From positions 186,001-250,000 of the forward strand of contig NC_030990.1 of the NCBI RefSeq assembly GCF_000149955.1: a stretch of DNA of 64,000 nt, given 5' to 3'. Position 1 is the first letter of the stretch. Each line of letters begins with the position of its first letter. The DNA is from Fusarium oxysporum f. sp. lycopersici 4287. Taxonomy: Eukaryota > Ascomycota > Sordariomycetes > Hypocreales > Nectriaceae. The notes under the pieces are model-generated. The model had not been told where the DNA came from, did not search any database, and saw nothing but the letters and a program-made list of their open reading frames with translations. Position numbers and translations under genes: made by a program. Positions 44,037 through 55,238 of this stretch are shown one piece after another.

Positions 44037-46775
44037 CTAAAGCCTATGATCCAGATTCAACTTCAAAGAACCACTCAATAAAATATTCTTTGAACTCGAA
44101 CCAGAATACAACTTATTAGCTCCTCGTAAGAGCTTCCACCTCTGCGCAACGACGTCCCACTCACTCAAGTCCCTTCTGGTCAAGGCAAAACTAACCTTCT
44201 TACTCTGACCCGGGCTCAGTTTGATCTTCTCAAAGCCTCTGAGCCATTTGGAACCATCGGGGCGCTGCAGGTACAGCTGTACCACTTCTTGTCCCTTCCG
44301 CTGTCCAATGTTACGTACGTCGAGGGTCACCTCGGCCAAAGTATCCCAAAGATCTCGCTGGCCTCCTGACTCAACGGCTCCAGTGGGGTATTGTGAGAGT
44401 CTCGCCGATGAAGCTCGACGAATAGCCAGGTTGGAATAGCTGAAGTTTGTGTATGACAATCCAAACCCAAACTCGTAACGTGGTATGATCCTGTTTGCTT
44501 CGAAATGACGGTAGTCGATATTTGTACCCTCTGTAAAGTTGCTCTGCGGATAATGCTTATATGCGCCAGTGGGTTGAACTGGGTCCAGCAGTTGGCCATA
44601 ATCCGACTCTTTCTTGGCAATCGTATATGGTAGCTTGCCACTGAAGTTCTCATCCCCGTACAGCAGCGAGACAAGGGCTCGCCCAGAGTCTTGGCCTGGG
44701 AGATGCGCATAGATAATTGCAGTGATATTCGGGTGGTCAGCATAAGCCTCGACAAGTGTAGGTCCGGCATTGTGAATAACGACCATGGTGTTGTTGCATT
44801 TTCTTGCAACATTCAGAACAATTTTGTCGGAGTCTTGGTCATACAGTTCTGGCCTATCAAAAGCCTCTGATGCAAAGGCATTGATAAAGACAAGGCACAC
44901 ATCCGCTTCGGCTGCGACTGTGGGGTTCTGCTGTTCAAAATCCCAGGATATACTGCTATCGTCCTCCCAGGCTCGCTGGCTAAGGGCGTCGAAAGGGCTC
45001 GAGATATACGGTGCAGCATTGGCGCCAGACCCGCCGCCGATGATGATGGTACCGTATCGAGCGGTATCTTGGAAGGGCGGTACAAACGTTCCTGCAAACT
45101 TTTCAAGAACTTGCGAGACGTTCGCAGAGCTGAAGCCCAAGCGCCATCCGGTACCAATACCAGAGGGTCCGTACATTCGTGGAACGTGGGCACTGTACCC
45201 AAAAACGGCGACTTCAAGGGGCTTTTTGAGGGGTAGCGCGTTGTTGATGTTTTTGACAAGCACGTGGCCCTCAACAGCGCCAGCTAATATGGTGTTCTTT
45301 GCAGCTGAGTCTCTTGCGTTGATCCTTCGGTGGGGTTGGGAGGTGTTGAGGGGCATGCCAATTCCTGGAGGGGGGAAGTCCAAGTCTTGACGAGTAAAGA
45401 ACCAACTGGCAAGAATTCTGCAAATCAAGTTAGAATCTTTGGTTTTCATGAGTATTGGGCAACTAACCGCGTGGCCATGTCATTCAATCGAGTCAGTGGC
45501 ACAGAGCCGTTCCTGATAGCCTGCGTAAAATTGGTGAGGCTGAGGTATTTCGTCGTGGGCATAGCCATATCTAGACCAGCCAGTACAGAGGCAACACCAC
45601 TGGCTTCGGGTAGTATCAGCATAACATTAAAGTTGCCAGTATCCAAGTAACCTACGCTGCGCATCCCAGTCGGTCAGGACATAACCCTGGAAGCCCAACT
45701 CAGTTTTGAGTAGTCCGTTGAGTATCTTGCTGTTACCGCATGCATACGAGCCATTGACGCGATTGTAGCTGAAAACATCTCCTAAGTCACCAATGTTTAT
45801 CGAAATGATACGTGACACTTACCTGCACATAACTCCAGTAGTGCCAGCCTTGACCGCGTCTTGAAAGGGCCACAAGTATAGCTCGTGGAGTGTCTTGTCA
45901 TCGACGTTGGAAGGCACCGATGCCACATCATTCTCGGGACTCCTGTTGGTCTCTTGCTCGTTGGCTATGTAGTGCTTAATGGTAGTCTGCACCCCAACGC
46001 GAACTGCAGCTTTAATAGTTTCAGAGGCGAGAGCACCAGAGAGGTATGGGTCGACACCGAAGCCTTCCCAGATTCTTCCGCCTTTGGCAACACGGCCCAA
46101 CGCGCCGACAGCTAAAGAAAGATGTAAGTTTATANNNNNNNNNNNNNNNNNNNNNNNNNNNNNNNNNNNNNNNNNNNNNNNNNNNNNNNNNNNNNNNNNN
46201 NNNNNNNNNNNNNNNNNNNNNNNNNNNNNNNNNNNNNNNNNNNNNNNNNNNNNNNNNNNNNNNNNNNNNNNNNNNNNNNNNNNNNNNNNNNNNNNNNNNN
46301 NNNNNNNNNNNNNNNNNNGCTGATACTCGAAGCATATGCGTTGACTAGATCTGTCGAGCGGACCCCATTCCCAGCGTCCATCAGACACAAGCCGGGGAAC
46401 CCAACCCGCTCAATCGAGGAGATAGTTCCAGCGCAGCCATTGAGCGCAACAGGAGGGCCGTATGTGATGTTGATCTATGGATGCATGTCAGTTCTCTAAG
46501 ATGAGTTACTAGATGATCAGATCCGCACCTTTTCCTCCAGTGTTAGTCGGTCTACGACCTTCTTGGCTTTGAGATATGCATGACCCCAGGCATCCAGACC
46601 CTTGATCTGAGCTGCACTAACATCAGCATGGGATCTCGCAGAATATTCGACTTCACCTGTGCTTACGAGCCGGATACACTGGTGGACTGAGGCCGTAGAA
46701 GCTGGCATCCGTCAAGCTGTCCTGTGCATAAGCCAATGCACCGAAAGCGCAAAGAATGGTTACGGCGTTCTGCAT
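44037..46775 (-). CDS. Secreted glycoside hydrolase family 3 (beta-glucosidase-like), interrupted by a gap
   Basis: The N-terminal exon starts at 46775 with the signal peptide [17 protein letters not shown]. Introns are visible near 46615-46668 and 46487-46538 and again from 45830 downward. Motifs: [50 protein letters not shown] and the nucleophile block [13 protein letters not shown] (Asp in TDW), then [11 protein letters not shown] and a C-terminal fibronectin-III-like domain ([13 protein letters not shown]). The 184-bp N-gap (46135-46318) removes part of the N-terminal TIM-barrel, including an intron whose acceptor is visible at its edge. Outside the gap no lesion is seen. It would release terminal beta-glucose outside the cell and pairs with the intracellular GH3 at 23162. 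Activity on plant glycosides is inferred. Confidence 0.85.
46135..46318. other. Assembly gap (N)
   Basis: Run of 184 N within the secreted GH3 gene; it covers part of an exon and the 5' part of an intron. Confidence 0.99.
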
Positions 46776-47724
46776 TTCGAATACGTAGACTTTGGGTTAC
46801 ACACAAAAGATGAGTGTCACATCGGCATATCTCAGATCTTATCAGTATAATCACGTCCAGCACCATAGACCCCCTTGTTACAGTATACAAAAGCTTCCCC
46901 AGACCGGGCCGGGCCGGGTTGCGGGGTTTGGCGATCATCGGTCCGTTGGTTTGCTTCTTGGCCAAGACTGAGACTTCAGCCTTTTCTTCGGGTGTCCAGA
47001 AAAACAGAAGTGTGTACAATTGGTTGTTTCTTCTTGGCTGAGCCCTCTTGCGATAAAGTCCGTCGGACATTGGAGTAGGCTGGGATCCTTGGAGGGCTCA
47101 GGGATTAGGGCTGAGATCCTGGGGTATCATGGTTGTCAGCTTGATGTGCAAAGAATCGCCTTCCAGTGCATCTTCCCATTGGCCCAAATGCCGCGGATCC
47201 TTTGTCGGCATCTCACAACGGCACTCAAAAACGAATCCTTGTGACTGCAGCTACTGCATTGATGTTCATGCAGGCACGTTGCAGGCATGGGGCTCCAGGC
47301 CCGTTTCAGGTCACGTTGAATCGTGTATGTAGGACTAACCAGGTCGGAGATGCTTGAGTAGCTTATTCTGGCATTACATCCGAGCGTTGCGACTGGTCGA
47401 GCTACTGCCTTTCGACGCTAAATCTTGGTTTGGAACGTTCCGAGTCGATCAGATAGGTAGGCCTCGCAAGGCTCCGTGGGATTCTGGGGGACTTCCGGGG
47501 TATCGACCCCGTGAGCCTCAATCGGTGAGCATGTCACTGAGCCTTTCCAGCACTGTTGATCTCAAACGACGAACTAACGGACCGGTACCGGTACAGGCTG
47601 AGTACGTGACTATACAGCGATGAGGAAGCTGAGAAAGCCTTGATTTATATATCTGCTTGGTGAGTCACCAGAATGGAAATCACAGACAAAGTTCACCGTA
47701 TCTTCCCCTTTCATCCTCTTAACT
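46776..47724. promoter_or_regulatory. Divergent promoter of secreted GH3 and carboxylesterase B
   Basis: 949 bp between two divergently transcribed secreted enzymes. Holds a short tandem of CCGGG units (about 46903-46918, near the GH3 start) and ACGGACCGGTACCGGTAC (47577-47594) containing the shared element on the minus strand. Short open frames show no domain. Confidence 0.45.
47574..47587 (-). promoter_or_regulatory. TACCGGTCCGTTAG element
   Basis: Reads TACCGGTCCGTTAG on the minus strand, 138 bp before the carboxylesterase B start; 13 of 14 bases match the element before carboxylesterase A. It overlaps the palindromic ACCGGTACCGGT. Confidence 0.45.
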
Positions 47725-49358
47725 ATGTTGTCTCTACTTTCGCTTCTGGTCTTTGGCCTGAGTGCCCTCGCTAATCCATTGTCCAAGAGGGCTGCCACTG
47801 TCAAGATCGCCAACGGCACCATCAACGGCGGAACCAATGGAAATGTAGAGTTCTTCAAAGGAATTCCGTTCGCCAAAGCGCCAGTCGGCGATCTTCGCTT
47901 CAGGCACCCTCAACCCTACGACTCCCACTTCGGCGAGCTTGATGCCACCAAGCGTCCATTGGCTTGCATCCAGGGGGATGGCAGCACTGGTTCTGAGGAT
48001 TGTTTGAAGCTTATAGTTGTTCGCCCAACCAGTCGTCCTTCTGACAAACTCCCCGTCATGGTCTTCATCCACGGCGGTGCGTTTGCTGGTGGCGAGGCTG
48101 AGCAGGGCAATGATGGAACGCCTGTGGTCAAGAAGTCGATCGAGATGGGCAAGCCGTTTATCCTTGTCTCGATCCAGTATCGTCTGGGTGCTTTTGGCTT
48201 CCTCCCTGGAAAGCAGCTCGCAGGTAACACAAACTTGGGTCTGCGTGACCAGCGCATGGCCTTGCAATGGGTTCAAGGTTAGTAGAAGACTTCATAAACA
48301 ATGTCGATACTAACACATTGTTAGAGAACATTGCTGAGTTTGGTGGCGACCCCAAGAAGGTAACTCTTTGGGGTTTCAGCGCCGGAGCAATGTCCGCCTT
48401 TGACCATACCATCATCAACAACGGCAATGCCAACGGTCTCTTCCGAGGAATCATCTTGAGTTCCGGCAGTATGATCCCTGCGCTCAGCTACGACTCCCCC
48501 AAGGCCCAGGAAATCTACGATACGGTCGCTGCGCGTGCTGGGTGCGGTCAGAGTACCGATAGCCTCGATTGTCTTCGCAAGCTGGACGCAAAGAAGCTGC
48601 AGGCAGTGGGCTACTCGCTGAACATGGAGTTCAAGTATCTTGGCGGCAACACTCCCTACTTTCCCCGGCCAGATGACACCGATTCTTTCTTTTCAACTCC
48701 CGCCGATACAGCTCTTGCTGCGGGCAAGTACGCCAAGGTACCGGTTCTGAGCGGAAACTCGGAGGACGAAGGCACTCTCTTTGCATTGACGCAGTCCAAC
48801 GTCACAAACAACAAGATCCTGGTTGACTACATCGCTACCTACTATCCCGGAAACGCGCAGTACTCCAACCAGTTTGTGGCCAAGTATCCTGACGACCTGG
48901 GAATCAGTGGATCTCCATTCAGAACTGGCCTCGAGAACAATGCGTTTGGGCAGTACAAGAGACTCGCAGCCATTCTGGGCGATATCACTTTCATCTTCCA
49001 GCGCCGGTACCACCTCCAGGCTATTTCCTCTGAGGTCCCGACCTGGTCTTACCTGCACACCAGCGCCCATGACGTCGGTCTCGTCGGATCGATGCACGGA
49101 TCTGACGGCCTGCAGACCTTATCCTCGGCCAACACCATCGTTGCGCAGACCCAGCAGCGTTATGCAATTTCCTTCATCAACACACTGGATCCAAATGCTC
49201 TAAGCGTTTCTTCTCCACTTATCAACTGGCCCAAGTATACTACCTCTACCGCGCAGCTTGTCAACGAAGGAAAGGATTCCAACACGCTTATTAAGGATGA
49301 CTTCCGTTCTCAGCAGTACCAATACTGGCGTGACAATATCTCCAAGTTTAGGATCTGA
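47725..49358 (+). CDS. Secreted type-B carboxylesterase B
   Basis: Two exons (intron 48278-48324) give 528 residues. Signal peptide MLSLLSLLVFGLSALA. Type-B features: FFKGIPFAKAPVGDLRF, SEDCLKLIVV, oxyanion-hole VFIHGGAF, NLGLRDQRMALQWVQ, and a nucleophile elbow GFSAGAMSA where the common GESAG has Phe in place of Glu. The acid is probably Glu in NSEDEGTLF and the His is in GSMHGSDG. The Phe occurs in some fungal lipase-like members, so activity is still expected. The C-terminal third has the usual family length. It is divergent from the secreted GH3, supporting extracellular joint action on an acylated glycoside. Confidence 0.87.
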
Positions 49359-50443
49359 AAGATTTTATTCTACCAGAGACGTGTAAATGTATCTATTCTA
49401 GCAGCTGTGGCTTGTTGTATCTCGATTGCACCCTTTCCTTTCCTTTCTTTTTCTCACTTTCGGTCTCATCAGAGGCCGGTGAGCTTTATTCATCTTTCTG
49501 TATCAGAATATAACATTCGATGGTATTTGCTAAATGACTTACCATGTGATATCTGTCTCCTGGCCTTGTGACTCTACGTGTAATAGCAATAAACATTTTG
49601 CAGCAGTAATTCGTACCAAGCTGCAGTACCAGGAGCCACTTAAGGAGTATATTTGCCGAGAGTAGTGTATAGGGTATTCGCCTGTCTCCATCAACAGTCA
49701 CGTTCGGTGGCGACTTAGGAGTAACCCAGAATAGCTCTTGTATGCACATATGATTTGCGTATCGCACGCACAAGATGATTTTGAAACGAAGTTTACTTTC
49801 GAATCTTTGTATACACAAGATTGGGCCTGACATGGCTGGTTCACTAGTATATGCTTCCCCCTCATCCTCCTCCCAAATGTCTGCAGCTTTTGTATTCTAC
49901 TATTAGCGGTAAGGTGATCACAATGTCATTGGCTGGCCAGAGTACGATGCGCTGGGAGCGAGTTGATGGCATTGCTAATAATTTATCCTACCTTGGCTGT
50001 AGAAAGGCGCCCAAGCCTTGATCAAGTAATCTGATCGCTGTCAATCAAGCCGAAGCCGAGGTATCCCATGTACAAAATGAGGGGAAACATATCCACCTGC
50101 ACAGAATTATTGATCTTAATTTTCAAGAATGGATATCGGTCTTATTAGTGTAACCTTGTGGATAAACGGTTCCTGACAATCAAGCAATTGAGGCATCTTA
50201 TTTGCTGATCTTTCCCCGCCATCTTGCCTCTCCCCAGATTTCTCCGCGTATGATCTCGCTTGTAGCTCCACTACCCCAGATGAATGAGGCATGATTGATA
50301 AATATTTATCCGCCCCATGATGAAACGGCATCTCGGCACATAGTACCATTTAACTGTAGATGCAGATGTACCTATCTATATATATATATTAATCATTCAG
50401 CGAAAGAGACGATAGAAATATTTTGTCATCAACTCTTGGCAAC
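49359..50443. other. Intergenic, upstream of carboxylesterase C
   Basis: 1.09 kb. AT-rich near 50380, where a short TA repeat (tatatatata) precedes the esterase start. No TACCGG element was noticed. Open frames here have no recognisable domain. Confidence 0.5.
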
Positions 50444-52120
50444 ATGAAGTCTCTCACCTCATTCGTAGCAGTTGCTCTAGCTGCGTGCACCATCACTGAT
50501 GCTCGTGGACTGCACTATCAATCCGAAGCTCCACTGAATATCAAGACAACCAGTGGCCACCTCTCAGGCTTCATCAACAAGACAGCACCAGATGTTCGCC
50601 AATTCCTCGGTGTTGCCTACGCTGAACCTCCTCTCAAGTCCCTTCGCTTCCAACCTCCCAAGCGAAAGCACAGCTCAGAGCACGTATCAGCCAAGAAGTA
50701 CGCGCCGTCATGCAAGCAAATCATCAGCAAGAATCCAACAGTATACACTCAGCACATGACTCAGTTTCTTATCAATGGCGGCGATTCTGAGGATTGCTTG
50801 TATCTCAATGTCTACGCCCCATTGAAGCCAACTGCAAAGAAGCTGCCAGTCTTTATCTACATTCCGGGCGGTGGTTTTACAGGTGGTGGTGCGGACTCGC
50901 TTTACAAAATCCCTGACAAGTGGATTCAGAAGACTCAGTCTCACATCGTTGTCACCATGAACTACCGCGTCAATCTCTTTGGCTTTCCCAACGCAGAAGC
51001 TGCTCAACAAAACGTCGGCCTTCTTGACCAGCGCATGGTTGTTGAGTGGACACGCGACAACATCGCAGCCTTCGGTGGTGATCCTCAGAAGATGACCCTC
51101 TGGGGCCAGTCTGCTGGTGCTGGCTCAGTTGGGATGTACGGATATGCTTATCCCAAGGACCTCATCGTCAAGGGTTTGATATCTGATTCTGGTGCTCCGG
51201 CTATGCTGGCCAAGGTTTATGGTAACCACTCCAGCTTCGATACCCTTGCCTATAAGGTTGGCTGCAGGGGTTTGGAGGGCAAGAAGCAACTGACCTGCAT
51301 GCAAAAGGTTGATGCTTCAAAGTTGCAGAAGGTTTACTCTGAGACACCGACTATCTCGTTCACTCCTGTTGGAGACAACATCACTGCGTTCTCTAACACA
51401 ACCGACCGACTTGCAAGAGGTTTGGTCACCAGAGTGGTAAGTAGCACTGATATTTCGCTGCTCACGATGAATGTCTGACTGACATGCGATAGCCATGGAT
51501 CTTTGGTAATAATGCCAACGAAGGTGCCGGTTTTGGTACATACGACCCTAATGGCGTAACACCAGCCCAGACTGCTATTGGACTACAGGCTATCGTATGT
51601 CCAGTTGCTGCTGAGGTCAAGTAAGTACCCCCTATGTCATAAGATTCCTGTCGCTAACCTATGCCCCCAGAAACCGTGCCAAGTATGGATACCCAACCTA
51701 CAGATATTATTACACCGGAAACTTCTCCAACATTACCCCTCTGCCTTGGATCGGCGCGACTCACAGCGGTAAGTACATCATTTCTATTTGCAGATTGTCT
51801 TCTAACATGAACCAGCTGAGCTTCCCCTTCTGTTCGGAACACATTACGAGTATCGCGGTAACTCCACCGAGTACGAATGGGAGGTTGCCGAGGGCATGCA
51901 AAGTAGGTCTCACCAACTATCCTTTGCTTAGAGGTTTACTAACAACTGCAAAGGCCTTTGGCTCTCTTTCGCAAACAACCCCAAGAAGAACCCTCAAGCT
52001 GGAAAGGTTACTTGGCCTTTGTACAAGCCAAATGAGAAGAAGATGGCTGTTTTTGCAGAGGCTGGAAAGAAGTGGTTCCAGTTGGGCAAAGGGTCTCTGA
52101 CTGAGACCCAATGCAAGTAG
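50444..52120 (+). CDS. Secreted type-B carboxylesterase C
   Basis: Five exons (introns of 56, 50, 47 and 51 nt) give an intact 490-residue protein. Signal peptide MKSLTSFVAVALAACTITDA. Features: QFLGVAYAEPPLKSLRF, SEDCLYLNVYAP, oxyanion-hole YIPGGGF, NVGLLDQRMVVEWTRDNI, nucleophile elbow LWGQSAGAGSVG, and the probable catalytic His in FGTHYEYRG. Several Cys pairs fit secreted esterases of this type. It is shorter than carboxylesterases A and B (558 and 528 residues). The three are diverged paralogues with different intron positions, so they are not a recent tandem array. Substrate is unknown. Lack of the TACCGGNCC element upstream leaves its membership of the cluster less certain. Confidence 0.87.
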
Positions 52121-52364
52121 AAGGATGGGAGTTTCAGGAACGCAATATATATATCTTCAAGTATATAGTTCGAGTCTATGAGTTACAGAAATTAGATATT
52201 TCTACAGAAATTACTCTTTGTTTATATTATCTTTAACGCTACTACATATCCTTGACTCCAGGAGCTTCTAGAGTTAAGCGTAGGTGATTATGTTATAGAC
52301 CCTGTAGATCTAGAATGTAACTCAGGCTTCAATAGTATGATATGTTTACTTGCATTATGGTATT

Positions 52365-53231
52365 CTATATCTTATGGACTAAGATAGCACCTGCCCATAG
52401 AGACCCAGGATTGAGACGGTCTGGATAGATCTCCATCATACGGGCATAAAGCTCTTCGGCTGTCTTCGTCTCACCGCTCAGTCTCTCAAAGACCTCCAAG
52501 TATGTCTTAGTATCCTCAATTGCTTCAATCCCAAATGGGCGACTTGGGTCACTATGCCCGCCCACAACATGATCGGGCTCCAGTGCAGCGATAGTGTCCA
52601 GAGCCTCAATCCACTCCCTTCGCTTGGCAGCTGTTCCAGACTCTCCCAGATACGGATGAGTGTTTGCGTACACAGCATCGCCAGTCACGGCGAGCCTGAT
52701 AGAGGGAACCCAGAGAGTTGTCGTATCATCCGTGTCCGTGTGACCCGTCCTGACAACCACCAGCCTCTCACCTTCAAGTTCAAAGTCCCACAGCATAGGT
52801 TGGCCTTGAGTGAATATGTAATTACCGAGGAACAAGTTGTAGGCCTCCTGACGTTGACTGTCCAGGAAAGGCTTGTTGTAATATCGCTTGAAGCTCTCGA
52901 TCATGTCTCTTGAATGACTCGTCCATTGGTTAATTTTGCGGTAGGTTTCCATGGTATTGACCAGTTGTGAGCCGCCGTACTGAACAGCAATGGTATCACC
53001 ATGGTCATGCCACACATAGATATGAGTGATGTTCTTGCCGCTTTCGACAACCCAATCCAGGAGCTCATTCGACGCTTGGGAAGTCAACTGTGCGTCCACT
53101 AAAACGGCATCTTTGTCGCCATATATGAGGGTGGAAGAAGTGGGCACCCATTTAAGGTGGTCGTGACTGGCTGGCCCTGAGCGAGTGGCCGAGTCGCGTT
53201 TGCTGAAAAATACACTGTACTGTAAAACCAT
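52365..53231 (-). CDS. Metallo-beta-lactamase-fold hydrolase with altered metal motif
   Basis: Single exon, 288 residues, no signal peptide. Beta-lactamase-fold landmarks: [16 protein letters not shown], the metal motif in [34 protein letters not shown] and HVVGGHSDP. The canonical HxHxDH motif is here HDHGDT: the last His is replaced by Thr, while the other expected His and Asp ligands are present. Such a change usually weakens the second metal site, so the enzyme may bind one metal or use another ligand. The family includes lactonases, glyoxalases and lactamases; the substrate is unknown. It is divergent from an alpha/beta hydrolase across a promoter with a 19-bp inverted repeat. Confidence 0.82.
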   Translation of the reverse strand: MVLQYSVFFSKRDSATRSGPASHDHLKWVPTSSTLIYGDKDAVLVDAQLTSQASNELLDWVVESGKNITHIYVWHDHGDTIAVQYGGSQLVNTMETYRKINQWTSHSRDMIESFKRYYNKPFLDSQRQEAYNLFLGNYIFTQGQPMLWDFELEGERLVVVRTGHTDTDDTTTLWVPSIRLAVTGDAVYANTHPYLGESGTAAKRREWIEALDTIAALEPDHVVGGHSDPSRPFGIEAIEDTKTYLEVFERLSGETKTAEELYARMMEIYPDRLNPGSLWAGAILVHKI

Positions 53232-53628
53232 TTTGAAATGGGATAATTTACGCGGTGCTAATGAGACTGAAGTAGCACCTACTTGATGAGAGATATTTAT
53301 AAGCGTTTAAACGTTCAAATGTCTATCGGCGCTCCGCGGAGTCATTGACTTTATCACGATATATTGTATAGTAATCAGGTCCGAGCTCCGAAAACCCCTT
53401 TCGGAATAAGTGGAGAAGTGGCATGGCATGGACCTCGGCGGTCCACAACTTTAGTGTTTGAGTAAGGTAAGTAAAGCGGGATAATAATAAGACCGTTTGG
53501 ATATCCCATCACTAACGTAATCTTATAAATCTATGCTATGACTTGTTGCTTGTTTTCAAAGTTCAACCAGTATCCATTACATGTCCCCTCTGTATTATCA
53601 GTCTTTGTTCGACTAGTACGCACCCAAA
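53232..53628. promoter_or_regulatory. Divergent promoter of MBL-fold and alpha/beta hydrolase genes
   Basis: 397 bp containing the inverted repeat at 53387-53405. No gene. Confidence 0.5.
53387..53405. promoter_or_regulatory. TCCGAAA-N5-TTTCGGA inverted repeat
   Basis: Perfect 7-bp arms around the spacer ACCCC, placed between two divergent starts (about 155 bp and 225 bp away). CCG/CGG ends suit a dimeric Zn2Cys6 regulator controlling both genes; binding is inferred. Confidence 0.45.
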
Positions 53629-54648
53629 ATGCCTCGATACTCTAGCTCGGTTGACGGTGCCGAACTGTTTTATCGCTATTATGCTCCAGAAGGCAGAACC
53701 CCGGCGCTCACGACACAACTGCCCCAACCAGCCAAGAGCCTGGCTCTGGTTCTTCTTCACCAGTGGCCTCTCTCATCCCGTATGTACGACTCGATACTAC
53801 TGTCACTTTGCGAGACTCACGGATACCGTGTGATTGCCCCCGACAGGCGAGGTTTTGGCAAGAGCGACTGGGCTGGACAACAGCCCACGGTTCCCATTAG
53901 CTACAAGGAGCTTGGGCAAGACTTGTCGGACCTGTTGGAGAGAATACAGCCCGGGCCTTTTGTCTTTGTTGCCACCAGCATGAGCACGGGTGAAGCGCTT
54001 ATGGCGTATCTTAATAGCTCATATGTACAGGAAAACTGCCAGGTGAGTTATATTGCAGGCCATCTTGACGAAGCCAATGACTTAACAATGTCTTAGGGTA
54101 TGATGTGGATAAGCACGTGTCTACCGTACCCTACAGCCTCACCCCAGAATCCGAAGGCTATGCCACAGAGCGCATGGGATGCAACCATCATGGCTCTGAG
54201 ACAGGATAGGCCTAACTTCATTGCCAACGGCTTCAAGGGGCCCTTTGGAGACTCAAAATCCGGTTCAGTCACCGAGAAACAGGTTGCGTTTTTCGAAAAC
54301 ATTTTTTTCGAAGCTGATCCCTTCGCTGTTGAACGTTGCCTACAAATTTATTCTCGTGAGGACCTGTCTGAGGGGATCAAAAGGTTTGGGCAAATGTTCC
54401 ACAAGCCTTTCCTTCTTATTCATGGCGGGGGCGACAAGGCAGTGCCCGCTGAAGTGAGCGCAGAACTTGTTCAGAAGTCGGTTCCTGGAGCGAAACTGAC
54501 TATATATGATGAAGGAGGACATGGTGAGTTTCCAACTTTCTGCACTTGGTAATGCATAGCTAACCTAAACCACTTAGTGCTCGTGCTCGCTTATTCGGAC
54601 CGCCTCTTAGACGACATTGTAAAATTTGCAGAAGATATTGCGGGATAA
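53629..54648 (+). CDS. Alpha/beta hydrolase, non-heme chloroperoxidase/esterase type
   Basis: Three exons (introns 54043-54096 and a second 54-nt intron near 54526-54579) give an intact 303-residue protein without a signal peptide. Fold landmarks: LVLLHQWPLSSRMYDS, VIAPDRRGFGKSDW, a nucleophile elbow VFVATSMSTGEAL where the usual G-x-S-x-G is T-S-M-S-T, the acid in LLIHGGGDKAVP and the His in DEGGH. The small residues around the Ser are compatible with an elbow turn, so activity is likely. Family members hydrolyse esters or lactones; the substrate is unknown. Divergent with the MBL-fold gene, suggesting a two-enzyme degradation or detoxification step. Confidence 0.83.
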
Positions 54649-55238
54649 GACTGATGTGTAGTGGAGATATTGTTAGTCATTGCCATAGCACGCCATGAGG
54701 CAACTAGAAGGAGCGAAATACAAGAAGCATGCAAACATCATCCTGCGTCATGGAGTAAACTTCATATGCACTCTCAGTCTTTTTGGATTCAATGGATGAG
54801 TTTGTTCACCAACACGGATATCTCGACTGCATTCGGAGTATCTCTCCAGGCATTGAAGCGCTGGAATAGAAGATTCATGCACGCCGAGTAGGCCTATTTC
54901 ACACCAACTAAGCGGAATGAATGGCGAAATAGTGCACTATACTGATATTTACTGTATTTGCCTGTAACTGTCGAGGTAAATTCATAAGGCATAAAGGTAA
55001 AATGAGCACATTCGCAGCATAAGCAAAGTCAAAATGGCATTCAATAGGTCCTTCGGCTTGCTCTAGATACGACATTCAAGATTATATACTTTCTTTGGTC
55101 ATATTCTATATCAAGGCGTCATGAGTAATAATAATACTAACAATCATTGTTACGTTGACCTCACATGGCGACATAGACACGGAAAGCTTTCAGACAAGCA
55201 GCGGCGCGGTATGAGGTGATAAGACTGCCATAGAATTC
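54649..55238. other. Intergenic, convergent 3' ends
   Basis: 590 bp of moderately AT-rich sequence with no recognisable gene, RNA or repeat. Confidence 0.6.
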
